Origin: Hedera helix
Taxonomy: Eukaryota > Streptophyta > Magnoliopsida > Apiales > Araliaceae
Reading direction: 5' to 3'
NCBI GenBank assembly: GCA_947179155.2
Contig: OX359282.1
Coordinates: 9,027,533 to 9,091,532 of the forward strand
Length of the DNA stretch: 64,000 bases
In this document: in pieces, positions 24,445 through 35,271 of the stretch
Position numbering within the stretch: the first letter of the stretch is position 1
Layout of the letters: each line of letters starts with the position of its first letter
The notes under the pieces: generated by a model
The model's input: only the letters and a program-made list of their open reading frames with translations
Told to the model about the DNA's origin: nothing
The model's database searches: none
Program-made: the position numbers and the translations under genes

Positions 24445-25692
24445 AGCACCACCCCCTCCTCCCCCCGACCACCACCCCCGCCTCAGCCCCTCCTCCGCCT
24501 AACCCCCACCCCATCCCTTCCGCCCGCCTCCCCCCGTCCCCACCCTTCCTTTTCCTTCATCTCCCCACGCCCGCACCTCCTCCCCCCACCCCTACCCCCA
24601 CCCCAGCCCCTTCGACCGTCCCCTTGCCCCCCGTCCCTCATCCCCTTCCTCTCCCCACCCCCGCACCTCCTCCCCCCATCTCCGCCCCTCACCCCCCTGA
24701 CTCCGCCCCCGTGGTGGCTCTAGATCTGATCGTGGTGGCGTTAGTTCTGGTGGTGGTGGTGTCAAATCTGCTGGATGTTATGTGTTCTTGGTGTTTAGTG
24801 TGTGTGTCTAACCACAAAAGCTAAAGTAGTTACCTCCGCATTAAGGTTTGGTTACCACCAACAACAATGACACAAATAAATATAGGTAACTAAACAATAA
24901 TACGAAGGTAACCAATTCATGAATGTGCAGTGATTACAGCTCAGTACCTAAATTCATCTTAGTGACCAATTAAAGACTGCATAAGTAAACCTAGGTAACT
25001 AAATACTATTATTGAGGTAACAAATTTTTTATAATTCGTTTTTTGGTGTAGTAATTCTAGGTAACCAAACACTAGTATGGAGGTAACCAATTCACTAGTT
25101 TTGGTTACCTTTGTATTAAAGGCTGGTTATCTCTGTATTAAGGTTTGGTTACCTTTGTACTAAGGGTTGGTTACCTTGTATTAAAGTTTGGTTACCTTTG
25201 TATTAAAGGTTTGTTACCTTTTGTATTAAGGTTTAGTTACCTTTGTATTACATGGTTGATTACCTTTGTATGGAGGAGGCGAGGAGGGGTGAGGGAGGAG
25301 GTAGGTGGGGAGAGGGTACGGGGGAAGGAGGCGGGGACGGGGGAGGAGGAACGGAGGAGGGAGGTGGAGAGGGGGGATGGAGGAGGGAGGAGGGAGGAGG
25401 CAGGCGGGGAGGGGGGAGGGAGGAGGAGGAGGAGGAGGAGGAGGCGGGCGGGCGGGAGGGAGAGGGGGGACGGAGGGAGGTGGGGAGGCAGGAGACAGGC
25501 GGGGAGGGGGGGAGGGAGGTGGCAGGCGGAGGGGGATGGGGGACGGAGGAGGGAGGCAGGGAGGGGGGAAGGAGGAGGCAAGCGGAGGCGGGAGCGGGGG
25601 GGGGGGGGGAGGCAGGCGGAGGCGAGAGCGGGAGCGAGAGCGGGGGGGAAAGGCAGGCGGGAGGAGGGGGGGGAGGGAGGAAGTAGGGGGAC
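24445..25692. repeat. Foldback of a C-rich arm and a G-rich arm
   Basis: About 270 bases of nearly pure C-with-T/A (24445-24716, CCCCCTCC/CACCCC words) are followed, after a roughly 550-base AT-richer loop, by about 425 bases of nearly pure G-with-A (25266-25692, GGAGG/GGGGA words). The arms are complementary in composition and in many words, though not base for base. Long open frames here (poly-Pro/Arg/Gly) are composition artefacts. The G-rich strand could form G-quadruplexes. Confidence 0.75.
25085..25275 (+). repeat. Minisatellite of about 23-bp units
   Basis: About eight diverged copies of a unit like TTGGTTACCTTTGTATTAAGG run head to tail up to the start of the G-rich arm. Single related words (GGTTACC, GGTAACC) occur through the loop from 24830. 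Confidence 0.75.
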
Positions 25693-26289
25693 ATGTGTCC
25701 TCTTTTCTCTCTCCTCTGCTTTCTCTCTCTCTCCTTTGCACTCTTTATGTAATTATTTTTGTTAGTACACTATTTTTGTAATTATTTTCTAAAAGTTGTA
25801 TATTTATGTAAATGACCCTTTTATATTTGGGCTCCTATGGTAGCCTGATATTAGGCCCAAAATTTAATTTTTACTTCCAAATGTGAGTCAGGCTAGAATT
25901 AAAAAGCTGGTTGATTGGAAAATTATTTCACCTATTAACCCAGATATGTACCCAGGAGTCTATGTTATTAACCTAGCTGGCTTGGCCCGAAATCCTCTAT
26001 GTTCCATGGCCCATTTTTTTTTTCCAGCCAACATATTACCGGGTTGAAGCCCATAAACAACCCCCCAAATTCTTTTTCTTTACTCACTACGGCTGTCGGT
26101 TGCTCTGCATCTCCACTCGTCACTTTCACCAAAATTGTTTGGGATATTGGAATCGAATCTTGTCTTGTGGGATTAAAAATCAAAAAATTTTATATGCACG
26201 ATATGGTTAGCTAATTACCAATTAATTGGTCCAAAACCGCGGAATGGTCTCGTTGGACAATGACTTGTTTTAAAATAATTTAAAATTTA
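25693..26289. other. Spacer without recognised gene
   Basis: Contains overlapping open frames on both strands at about 25970-26210, but no protein family is recognisable and no splice-supported structure is evident. Confidence 0.4.
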
Positions 26290-27035
26290 AATTTAAATTA
26301 ATTTATAAGTCATTTGAATGTGACTTATAAGTTAAAGTGTTTGGCACTAGATTGATTTATAAGTCAAAAATTAAGTTAAAAAAATTTGTGAAAGTATTAA
26401 GCTGATAATGACTTTAAATTAAAATAAAATGTAAAAATTACTAAAAAGAATATTTATAATAATATACATTGATTCAATATCATATCATAAGAATCGTCAT
26501 TTTTTAATTAAATAAAACACTAAACAAATAAATATATTATATTGTATTATAAATATAATATAAAATAAATATAATACATATTTATAATATAGTATATTAT
26601 ATAATATATAATATTATATATGCATAAATTATCTTATGTGTTTTAATATTGTGTGTGTGTATATATATATATATACACACACACACATATTATATAATAT
26701 ATTGTATTGTATCAATTATATATATATATTTATTATTTATATGGGTGACGATATTTTTGTCTTTAACATTTTTTATTATATGTTTGTTTACATTAGAAAA
26801 GAAATAGCTATAAAGTTCAAAAAATAAAGATGTAATTTAGCAAAATAAAATAGAGGCAAAATAAATATTACATTTGGTCAAACCAACTTAATAGGAATGA
26901 TTTATAAGTCATTTTTAAATAAGTACCAAATAAGTACTTATTTATTTTGACTTATAAATTAACTTAAGTTAAAAAATAAGTCATTATCAAATACTGCATA
27001 ACACATGACTTATAAGTTAGTTTGCCCAACTTATA
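26290..27035. mobile_element. MITE-like foldback with ACTTATAAGT words
   Basis: The outer 100 bases on each side carry repeated self-complementary words (GACTTATAAGTT, AATTTATAAGTC) in mirrored order. Interior sequence is AT-rich and includes a TA/CA microsatellite at 26649-26690. Ends and target duplication are not clear; a hAT-like MITE is one possibility. Confidence 0.45.
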
Positions 27036-29429
27036 AGTCCTAGTTTTCTAATGGGACAGTTACTGCACTTTCCGGATTGTTATTATTTTCTGGGCTCTCT
27101 CCAACGAATTCTGGGTTCTAGTCTTTTTTTAGCTTTCTGGGTTCTGAGTTCTAATTATGAAAGCTCGAGTTTTCTAATGGAACAGCTAGCCGCGAGTCTC
27201 CTTTGAAAAATTCTAAATTTGCACATATCTGCCACGAATTTTGGTTGATAACCAAACTCTCCGTATGACATGAACTACCCACTAATGCATTAACTATCTT
27301 TCACCTATGACGGATCTCTATGTTATAGAAGTCTTAGTTTTGAAAGAGCCAGCTGAACGTGTTGATACTTATAAGTAACGTACCAATCGCATAAATAAAA
27401 TATTTATATTTAATTTTAATAAAATATTTGATTTTAATTTTATTATGATATAATTCCTATTTTAACTATAATTTTATTTTGTCCTAAAATAATTCCTTTC
27501 AACCAAACGGCCCATTAGTTATTAATTTGTTTCTAAAATTTCAACGATTAAAGAAAAATTAAATGAAAAAGGTAAATTAAATAAGGTAATCCAGTTATCT
27601 CATTTTATTATCCAAATAAACTACTAAAAGAACGGAGAAAATAATTAGGCGCATATACTTTTTTACCTTGCATTTTAAAATGGAGGGAAGATTTTTTAAA
27701 ATAATAATTAGGGACATATAAATTCTCTCTTTAGTGTTTTGCTAAATAAGTTATCATTTTTCTTTTTTTATTTATTTATAAAATTTCATTATATTAAAAG
27801 TTGGCATATTAACCTCCAAGCAATTACACTAAAATTTATTCTCATGCAATTTATGAAATTATGATGAAAACTTAGAGGGCAATGCCTCATTTTATGCTAT
27901 TATAAAAACTAATTTATTTTTTGTACAAAAAATGACTGACGACACTTTTTTTATTATTACATTAAGAATAATTAAGTGCATAATTTTTTACATTGCATTT
28001 AAAATGTAGGGAACATATTCTTAAATAATATTTAGGTGCATAGAATATTTTTTAAAATTAATATAATATTTATGAAATTATGATAAAAAAAAACTTAATA
28101 TCTCACTTAATGCTATTACAAAAACTAAAATAATTCATTTTTTGAACAAATAATGGATAATGATACTGTTATTTTGAATATTCGGAATAAAAATGCTACG
28201 GGTTTAACTTTTTTCGAATCACTTTTCCCTATTATTATGAAGAATCTCACGCGATCTTTGCACGTGTTATCTGCCTAATATGGATAAAAGGGTCACCTTC
28301 CAGGCATTCTGCTTTGAATTCCCCAGTTGCTTGCATCCATCCGTGCCTACGCTTCTTACATTCACATATTTCATAATCACCCAAGAAAAAAACAAAACTA
28401 ATAAGATATTATATTTCACCAATCCTCCGATTATGAGTTTAAAAAAAAACGATAAGATTTTTTATTTATTTTAAAATTAAAAATATAATTAAACTTTTAA
28501 AATCAAACAACGACATATTAAACTTTAAAATTAAAAAGACTCGTAACAATTTAGAATGAAATACATTTTGTTATTAATCTTTTTTATTATATTCTATAAA
28601 AATTATATCAACTAAAATTAAATAAATTTGAAATTTAAAATTTGATATGCTATCTTATGAACTCAAAAATCAAATTGTATCTCTACTTTTGGAAAATGAC
28701 GAGTATTTATCTCTCAACAATCCTCCAACTATGAGCAATTGGCATTGAGATCCAGAGTACATTATACTGTGTTATTTCCGATCTGCACCCGTTATAACCT
28801 ATAGCAAAAACCCAGACCAACTTATCTCATCCTTCAACCATAAATTTAAAATAATCTCTCTTCACCTTCTTACTGTTCACCAGTACCCGGCTTGATTCCC
28901 CGTCTGCTTTACTTGCAAACTATTTTCCTGTTTCCTACTCCAGCAACGGCTGCATTGATCAGAAGGCTTTTGGTGCTTGTTTCAGGGCATCCTTTGTATT
29001 ATCTTTTCTTTTGTACTGCAGAGAAAACCTTTTTCTGTTATGTAAGAGAAACACTACAGAAGAGAGTTGTTATCTCTCTCATTTAAAAAATATTAATTTC
29101 TTGTTGGAAATATTTTATTAGCTAGCTTTTTTTCCAGAAACAAACCCTCTACATCATTACACACAGATCAATTCTCCATTCAGTGTCAAATGCAAGATTA
29201 AGATTACAAAAACTTTTTACAGAAAAGATAATTACATGTACAGAAAAGATATTGGGAAGAAAATAAGTACTAGGTTAAGGATATAAATAACGAACGTATT
29301 GGAGCAGCAAGCAGCACAAGACAGCAGACATCATAGCAACAAAAATGATGCCAGCATATCACGATAATCATGATATGAGCAATTGCTCTAGAATAAAAAT
29401 GCTCCCTCTTAGACAAAATAAAGCCCTAC
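27036..29429. other. Intergenic DNA with a local duplication
   Basis: Segments at about 27851-27953 and 28070-28176 are diverged copies (both run TTTATGAAATTATGAT...AAAAACTAA...TTTTTTG.ACAAA), giving an old duplication spaced about 220 bp. A GC-richer patch at 28880-29060 has a short open frame but no recognisable product. Confidence 0.45.
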
Positions 29430-32400
29430 TTAAGTAGGAAACACCAACCTGTTCCCATGTTGTGGATATGGAATCAATTGCTCTACTAATCCAGTAAGTT
29501 CCTGAAGTAATTCAGAACAAATAATTTTTAGAAAGGAGTGCTATTAGTCGAAAACAATAAAGCCTAACAATCAAATAAGAAACGGTGTAGTTAGAGAGGA
29601 AGAGGGAGAGGGAGAAAGGAATCTTGGTCCACAGGTGGGTTGATTTGCTAAAAATTGTAATCGACTCAAATGGTGTTGGTGGATAGGAGAAATGGAGGTG
29701 GTTGTAGAATAGAGAATGGAGAGATTTTTCTACAATTTATAACTTTATGAAACTAAAGGGACCTTTATGTTAATTGGTGCAGTAAATGTCTTCAACTGTT
29801 TGAGCTGGCAACACAGAGCCACGATACAAAAGGTTTGATAATATTAGTGTTATAACAGGGGTCTGGTGTCTAATCGCCAAAACTTATGGGATGTAAGAGA
29901 ATTCTCTCTCAAATATATTCCACAGCCATCTTTTCAGATTTAATTTCAGTACTCATATTCAGTTGAACAAATAAATGCAAAGAAAATAGTAAAAATTGCA
30001 ATGATGTATAATATAAACAAAAAAATTGTTTTTATTCAAGTAAAATATGCCGCTATGTAAAGACCGACCAGTCTATCGCTAGAAGTTTTACTCATCATAA
30101 AGCCACACAAAAACAAGAGAAAGGAAGTAAAAGAAAAAAGAACACTTAATGTTTAACACAAGTTCTAATGCTCACAAGTAGATCTTATAGTATAAGCACA
30201 ACAGACCATTAAAGTTTTAGTACATAAGCTGGTACCAAGGAGCATCACACAAGGAAAGTAGTTTACAGTCCTGCTTTGTGTCCAGAGACCAGACATGACA
30301 TGTAGTATATAATTACAACTTTAGAGGTTGTGTGTTATGTTCTAGGACTTAAAGCAAGACAGCATAACATTACTAAACAAGTACAACAGTGTTTATGGAC
30401 AAAGATGGCCTGAAGCACATCAACGAAGGGACTATTCCTGACTTGCAAGGCGGTGACCAAAAGCAAGGGACTCTTCAAAAATTCACATGGTAAGAATTTA
30501 GGACCTAGTGAAATGACATGATCATGAGACTAACTTCAATATTATTCTATGCTATCCCGCATCTTTCAATTATGTTTTTAGATATCACACGCTTCAAATA
30601 ACAGAGTATATATATATATATATATATATATATAGGAGTGAGTGGAGGGGCACATTCTGAAGTAAGGCAGTATTAGGAATCCAAGTCTATAATAGGGCGT
30701 GGAGGAGCGCATTCTGAAGTGTACAGGATAATGTACTCCCTAACACTTCCTGTTATAGACTAGGATTCCTATACATCATTAGCAGTATTAAACAGTAAGG
30801 AAGCCAAGTGCGGAACCTTCAAATGGACTACGGACAGGGAACAGTTTAAACCAGAAAGAAGAGTTTCTATGGAAGGATGTAAGGCGATATTAGGTGTCCA
30901 ATGGCTGTCAAGTGTCAACTAAAGGGGTCAAGTTTATGTTATGGGCCGGTAGTAGCCATCCTATGGATCCTGCTTCTAGAGTACGACCAACGAAGAGAGA
31001 AAAGCAAAGGTTTCATGCGAATTATTGGGACCTATGATCGGAAGAACACAACAAACATGATGAAACGAAAAAGAATGAACGACAGGCGTCGAGGGAAGGA
31101 CTGACAAACTACTTATGTTTGATTCCCTATTTCTGCATTTCATTCTCTATTTAGCCCGCTTCAAACAAAATGAGAAAAAGGGCCGTCCATAGCATAGCTC
31201 TTTCTTTCCCCGATCTCCTTTCGAAGGAAAGGCCTTCACTTTCCTAATCTGGTAGAGCAGGACGGCTTTGTTGGCCCCAGCTTGGTGAATCGCTTCCCCA
31301 CGTTTTTGCGAAAGAATCGCGTAGCACGGTAAAAGATTGCCCGTTGGGGTTTCCAACCCTGAACAAGAACAGCTTGAGGATGGGAAAGTAAAAGTTTGTA
31401 ATTTGTATGAGTTGCTTTTGATCCAAGAAGATATGAAAATAAAGGGAAGAGAACCTGTTCAGCAAATCAATGAAGACATGGGTCATCTCAAGGGGAAACA
31501 ATTTACATGAACAGACTTGTTAGGAATTAAGTAGCTAGTTAGTTGTTTTGTATTGATATATGTTGATGATAATTGAATATGACTTTCTCCCTCTAATCTG
31601 AGGTATATTCCTACTCTCTAATTTTTCTCTCTAAATCTTCTGATTTCTTTCTCTCTCTTAATCTTCTAATCTATTATCTAATCTCTCTCCGAATCTCTTT
31701 CTATCTTCTAATATCTATCTCTTTCTGTCTCCGATTCTCTCTTCTAACCTCCTACTTCTCTAAATCTTATCGAAACAACTAGAAAACTAAATATACAATC
31801 TGTGATTGTGACAGCATGTGTGGGTTTGTTCCTATTTAATTTATTTCCATCTATTTCTATTATTACTCTTACATATGGGATCATTTTCACCCTTCCTACA
31901 CTAGCTTTGAAAGAGGCACACAGTTGAGTTGAGTTTCGTACATCACAGGTGTAATCAGAAACTTTTTCATCAATTCCTGGACAAGAGCTATGATTCTGGC
32001 CTACATAATTAATATGAGGGTTCCAAATTATAATATTATTATTGACTTTTGAAAATCAATTTAGTACATTTTCAAACTCAAAATTCCAATGATTCATAAA
32101 ATTATGAAATAATAAATATTACAATGAATACTACTCTCTAGATAGTTTACAATATTCATCATTGTATTAATTTCGATTTTAAAATGCCTTAAATTGACAT
32201 CAAATGAAAATAATTAGCTTATGGTACTTCTTAAGCTGACAATTTTATATGCTATTAGTAACCCAAAATAACAACAATAAATTCAACCATTTAGCTGAAT
32301 TACAAGAAAAGAACCAATATTTACCTTGTTATTGACATATTCACCATTTAGAGTCCTAAACAACCAAAATTTTCCAACAATACTAAATTTGTAAAACTAT

Positions 32401-32660
32401 AATTGTATATATATCACAAAATTCACATTCATCAACCAAAACTTGAAAACAAGGATTTAAAAATAAAAACCATCTAGTTCACCCCAATCCTCATGTTTTA
32501 CGACTCACAAGTCAGCATGTACAAAAATCTAAACCACACACATTTATATGTGAATTTAGCATTAAAAGGCATTACCTGAGTCGAGCAGCCCAAATCATCA
32601 GTTTTCAGAGAGACAAATCTCCAAAAAGACTTGGGAATAACCCAATCAGAACCCTCATTG
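29430..32660 (-). CDS. Possible two-exon minus-strand gene fragment, unknown
   Basis: An open segment at 32660-32576 reads NEGSDWVIPKSFWRFVSLKT then DDLGCSTQ and ends at a good donor (CAG|GTAATG). A second open segment at 29501-29430 follows an acceptor (ACTTCAG|) and reads ELTGLVEQLIPYPQHGNRLV then FPT and a stop. Both are in phase 0 at the junction. The joined product would have an ordinary soluble-protein composition, but I do not recognise the family. The intron would be about 3.1 kb and contain repeats and a possible mitochondrial insert. Upstream, towards 32760, the reading frame breaks, so either an earlier exon is missed or this is a pseudogene. Confidence is low; the case rests on composition and splice signals. 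Confidence 0.28.
29502..30600. other. Non-coding stretch between the doubtful exons
   Basis: Mixed AT-rich DNA. No gene, and no clear repeat ends found by reading. Confidence 0.4.
30607..30775. repeat. TA run followed by a short foldback
   Basis: About 28 bases of TA repeat are followed by two near-identical words (GTGGAGGGGCACATTCTGAA at 30646 and a one- or two-base variant near 30699). An inverted pair follows, in which AGGAATCCAAGTCTATAATA at 30674 is mirrored by TGTTATAGACTAGGATTCCT near 30751. It looks like a MITE sitting in a TA microsatellite. Confidence 0.45.
30840..31360. other. Possible mitochondrial-DNA insertion (NUMT)
   Basis: This block is clearly less AT-rich than its surroundings, has few homopolymers and has open frames on both strands. 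Words such as CTTTCGAAGGAAAGGCC and AATCGCTTCCCCACGTTT have the texture of plant mitochondrial intergenic DNA. I cannot name the source locus. This is an impression from composition, not an alignment. Confidence 0.35.
32018..32230. mobile_element. Decayed Stowaway-like MITE
   Basis: Shares the interior words of the 23021 element (ATAATATTATTATTGACTTTTG near the left and a TTAAATTGAC-type word near the right), but its ends are worn. Confidence 0.5.
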
Positions 32661-33053
32661 CTTGGACGACAGTGTAGGGAAAATTAGAATCAGTGGGAGC
32701 ATCTGAATTTCCGGGGCCTAACTTTTCCCACCCTTTTGGATATTTGAGCCATTAATCGGCTCTTGGATACCCTCCAAATTTAAAAGGTACAAAAAAATCC
32801 TAAATTTGACCCAACATTCATACTAACCAAAAGCAATAAAGAAACCCCAAAAATTAGCAGGCATAAACGAAAATCAAAGCTAATACACACCCCAAATACA
32901 TAACATAACATAAAATCAAGATGTCATGTCACAATAACAACATAAAATCTGCAAAGACACAAGATATTAGCACAATCATAACAACCAGGATTGAAATTAT
33001 TGTGAATAACACTAATATAGTATATAATTATGATATCTAATGATAGAAATATT

Positions 33054-33368
33054 TCACTTCTTGAGGCTTCCACGAACTCCGGGGCGAGGAAGGGACGTTT
33101 CCGCCGGAAGATTAGCGTGAAGATTGTTGAGGTTTGATTCATCAAAGGGGATCTTTGGGTGCTTAGAATCGTGATGAATCTGCATCGATTTCACGTCCGG
33201 CGCCGTAATCTTACAGTGCGGACACTCGTACTTCGCGTGCCCACCCTTTACCTTTCCCGTCCGGTCTGCCTGCCCCGCCTTGCCGCCGCCCCTGTTTGTC
33301 GTTGCGGCGTCCAATTTAGCGGCAATTTCCTTCGCTGTGTGCTTCTTTGGCTTCGCTTTTCCAGTCAT
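33054..33368 (-). CDS. Small C2H2-type zinc-finger protein (104 aa)
   Basis: A single intact exon on the minus strand. The chosen start is the ATG giving MTGKAKPKKHTAKEIAAK; the frame extends a few codons upstream but without another ATG. The first 45 residues are basic and low-complexity (Lys-, Gly- and Thr-rich, with RGGGKAG). One zinc-binding motif follows, CPHC at 49-52 with HH at 65-66 and H at 70 (spacing C-x2-C-x12/13-H-x3/4-H), inside KYECPHCKITAPDVKSMQIH. The C-terminal tail (PFDESNLNNLHANLP) is acidic then neutral. The protein matches my memory of a small, conserved, uncharacterised plant zinc-finger family whose members are about 80-110 residues. Function is not established; nucleic-acid binding is only an inference from the finger. 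A leader with AAACCCTAGA-type sequence lies upstream (to about 33510). The Helitron begins about 340 bases upstream of the ATG. Confidence 0.85.
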   Translation of the reverse strand: MTGKAKPKKHTAKEIAAKLDAATTNRGGGKAGQADRTGKVKGGHAKYECPHCKITAPDVKSMQIHHDSKHPKIPFDESNLNNLHANLPAETSLPRPGVRGSLKK

Positions 33369-33710
33369 GATTATCTCTTTCAAATCTTCTCTTCTCTTTC
33401 TTTGTGATTTCTACGGTTTGAGTTTATAAGAGAGTAGACGAAAGAACAGATTCAACTCTTTGTATAGAAGGGTGGAGACTAACGAGAAGAAAACCCTAGA
33501 TTTTTATATTATAAATTGGGTAAAGTAATGGGTTCATCGTTCCTATGGATTAGACCATGTTTTAAGTTGAGTCAAAGATATAAATTTTTTGATCGAGTCA
33601 TTTAAGTTTGTAAAGAACCACAATCATCATTCATCAGTTTTTTATTTTTCATTTTTGGCAATTTGTGTTGTATCTTAATTGGCATTTTTAATAAATAAAA
33701 AAAATTCATA
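33369..33710 (-). promoter_or_regulatory. Leader and proximal promoter of the zinc-finger gene
   Basis: Minus-strand reading contains an AT-rich stretch and the common plant leader word AAACCCTAG in reverse at about 33490-33500. No definite TATA box is chosen. The Helitron 5' end at 33711 truncates or displaces the original upstream promoter. Confidence 0.4.
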
Positions 33711-33863
33711 TCTATAATAACAAAATACAACTCATTTTGATAAAAAAAAACTCCCGCTCACCTCTTGAAATTTGATCCGGACCGTCCAAAAAATAAGATA
33801 AATCCAACCGTTGTTTCCTCTTTAACATCAGTCGAAGACTCCTCCCCCATTTCTCTTCCTCTC

Positions 33864-34106
33864 CTCCAAACCCATTCTGCAAAATCCGAAAACTTAATCG
33901 AAGACTCCTCACCCGTTTCATCTCCATCATCTTCTTCTTAATCTCCATCTTCTTTTTCCTCTTCTTCCTATCAGTCGCGAGTATTGATTCGCAAGATTAG
34001 ACGGTCTTTGGAACTCGGCGACATTGATTCCGCCATTCATCTCCTCCGACTTCACGCTCCGTCCATCCTCGATGATCGCCGACTTCTCTTCCGTTTACAC
34101 AAGCAG
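33864..34106 (+). pseudogene. Captured first-exon fragment of a LisH/CTLH-type gene
   Basis: The reading frame gives KSENLIEDSSPVSSPSSSS, an in-frame TAA at 33939, then QSRVLIRKIRRSLELGDIDS and AIHLLRLHAPSILDDRRLLF ending RLHKQ at a GT donor (34107). The pattern 'GDIDSAI..L...AP.IL.D.RLLF.L.KQ' is the start of a CTLH domain as in plant RanBPM/GID8-like proteins. In such proteins CTLH mediates assembly of a ubiquitin-ligase complex. The part before the Ser-rich stretch has no start codon in frame. A partial tandem duplication of CGAAGACTCCTC (33833 and 33898) disturbs the 5' part. The rest of the gene is absent, so this is a captured piece, not a gene. Confidence 0.6.
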
Positions 34107-34233
34107 GTACTCTATAAAACCTAATCCCATTTTAGCCCTATTTTGAAATATTGTTCGATCCAAAAACAAAAACATGTTTCTGCTGAGGACAAAGTCTAGC
34201 TCCAGTTGACGGTGGAGCATTATCTACACAGAG

Positions 34234-35271
34234 ATGCTCCCTCAACTCCGCTTTAAAATCCAGTCACGCAATTCTACCCTTAATTTCTCTCCCGTGCGAC
34301 CAAAACCCACTCGCAAATCCTCCATTTTCGTTATTAATCCCGAGGTCAATAGCCCTGCCACACCTAAACCCACCAGTACTGAAGCAGTCTCCTCCTACTC
34401 TGACTCTTTCGGTGGCGAAGAAACTGTCCCTCTTGAAGGTGTCATTCAGTTCGAAAAACCCAGTTTTTCTACCCGAATTGATAAATGGGGGTAACAAAAA
34501 TCTCTGTGTGTGTGTATAGTGATACATATGTGTGTGTTTGTGGGCTTGGTGTGTATTGAGTAATTGAGTTGTGGGTTGTTTGTGTTTTTAGTCATGTGGC
34601 ACTTCTTTCTGTGGGAGATTTCTTTAATTTTAGTCGATACATCGACATATTTTTATAAATTATTTTCCTTTAATTTTAGTTAATACATCGGTGAATTTTG
34701 GTAAACTATTTTAAAAATACTATTCATTGTAACACTATTTTCCTTTAATTTTAAGAACGTATTATTCTAAGATTTATTTCATAATTTTAATAAATTATCT
34801 CAATTTTAAGTTTGAGAAGGTTTCAAATTGTCTTTTAAAAATGGATAATAATGTAATTTGGAACAGAGGGATGGGTTTGTGTGAGTAATTGAGTTGTGGG
34901 TTGTTTGTGTTTGCAGTCGAGTGGCACTTTTTGCTGGGGGAGATGTACTAGCTTTACTTTTGTTCTCTACAATTGGGAGGTTTAGTCATAGTTTATCTGT
35001 TTTTGACACTGATACACTTCACACTGCTGACCCTTTTATTTCTGGTATGTGGGTATTATTCCTTTTTCGTTTTCAGTTGATTTAATTTTATGTATTGTGA
35101 TGTTAAATAGGAGAGTATTTTAGTAATTGTGAATTTGGGATGTTTGGACTTTGGCAGGATGGTTTTTGAGTGCTTATTTCCTAGGGGGGATATGGGGAGG
35201 ATGGCCGAGGAATGAAAGGTCTTTCTCAAGCTGTGATTGCTACTGCCAAGTCGTGGGGTTTGGGTATTCCT
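34234..35271 (+). pseudogene. Captured DUF3054 chloroplast-type gene, three exons, frameshifted
   Basis: Exons 34234-34490, 34917-35044 and 35158-35271 with GT-AG introns. Exon 1 gives a Ser/Arg/Pro-rich N-terminus (MLPQLRFKIQSRNSTLNF) like a transit peptide and ends ...STRIDKWG. Exon 2 continues RVALFAGGDVLALLLFSTIG and ends ADPFISG. Exon 3 continues WFLSAYFLGG. The match is to plant DUF3054 membrane proteins, where the exon 2-3 block is the conserved membrane core. A run of six G at about 35183-35188, where five are expected, shifts the frame just after FLGG. The shifted frame then reads YGEDGRGMKGLSQAVIATAK, as expected for the family. The final exon or exons encoding the last helices are missing. 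Thus it is both shifted and truncated. Confidence 0.7.
34735..34872. mobile_element. MITE remnant in the captured DUF3054 intron 1
   Basis: Right part matches the Stowaway-like element at 23021 (ATTATCTCAATTTTAAGTTT; TAATGTAATTTGGAACAGAG, then GGA). The left end is lost. It lies in the intron between captured exons 1 and 2. Confidence 0.5.

Noticed and set aside
24421..24824. Proline-rich open frames near the C-rich arm
   Set aside because: Low-complexity DNA; the frames overlap on both strands and end within the repeat.
25145..25781. Several overlapping long open frames on both strands rich in Gly/Arg or Pro/Ser
   Set aside because: They arise from the G-rich and C-rich tracts, where stops are rare by composition. 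No family, start context or codon pattern supports a gene.
33712..33948. Minus-strand open frame over the Helitron left end
   Set aside because: It is the complement of the captured CTLH exon and Ser-rich segment; the plus strand has the family match.
34234..35271. DUF3054 segment as an intact host gene
   Set aside because: The final conserved exons are missing, a G-run indel shifts the frame in exon 3, and unrelated gene fragments follow in the same direction before a Helitron end.
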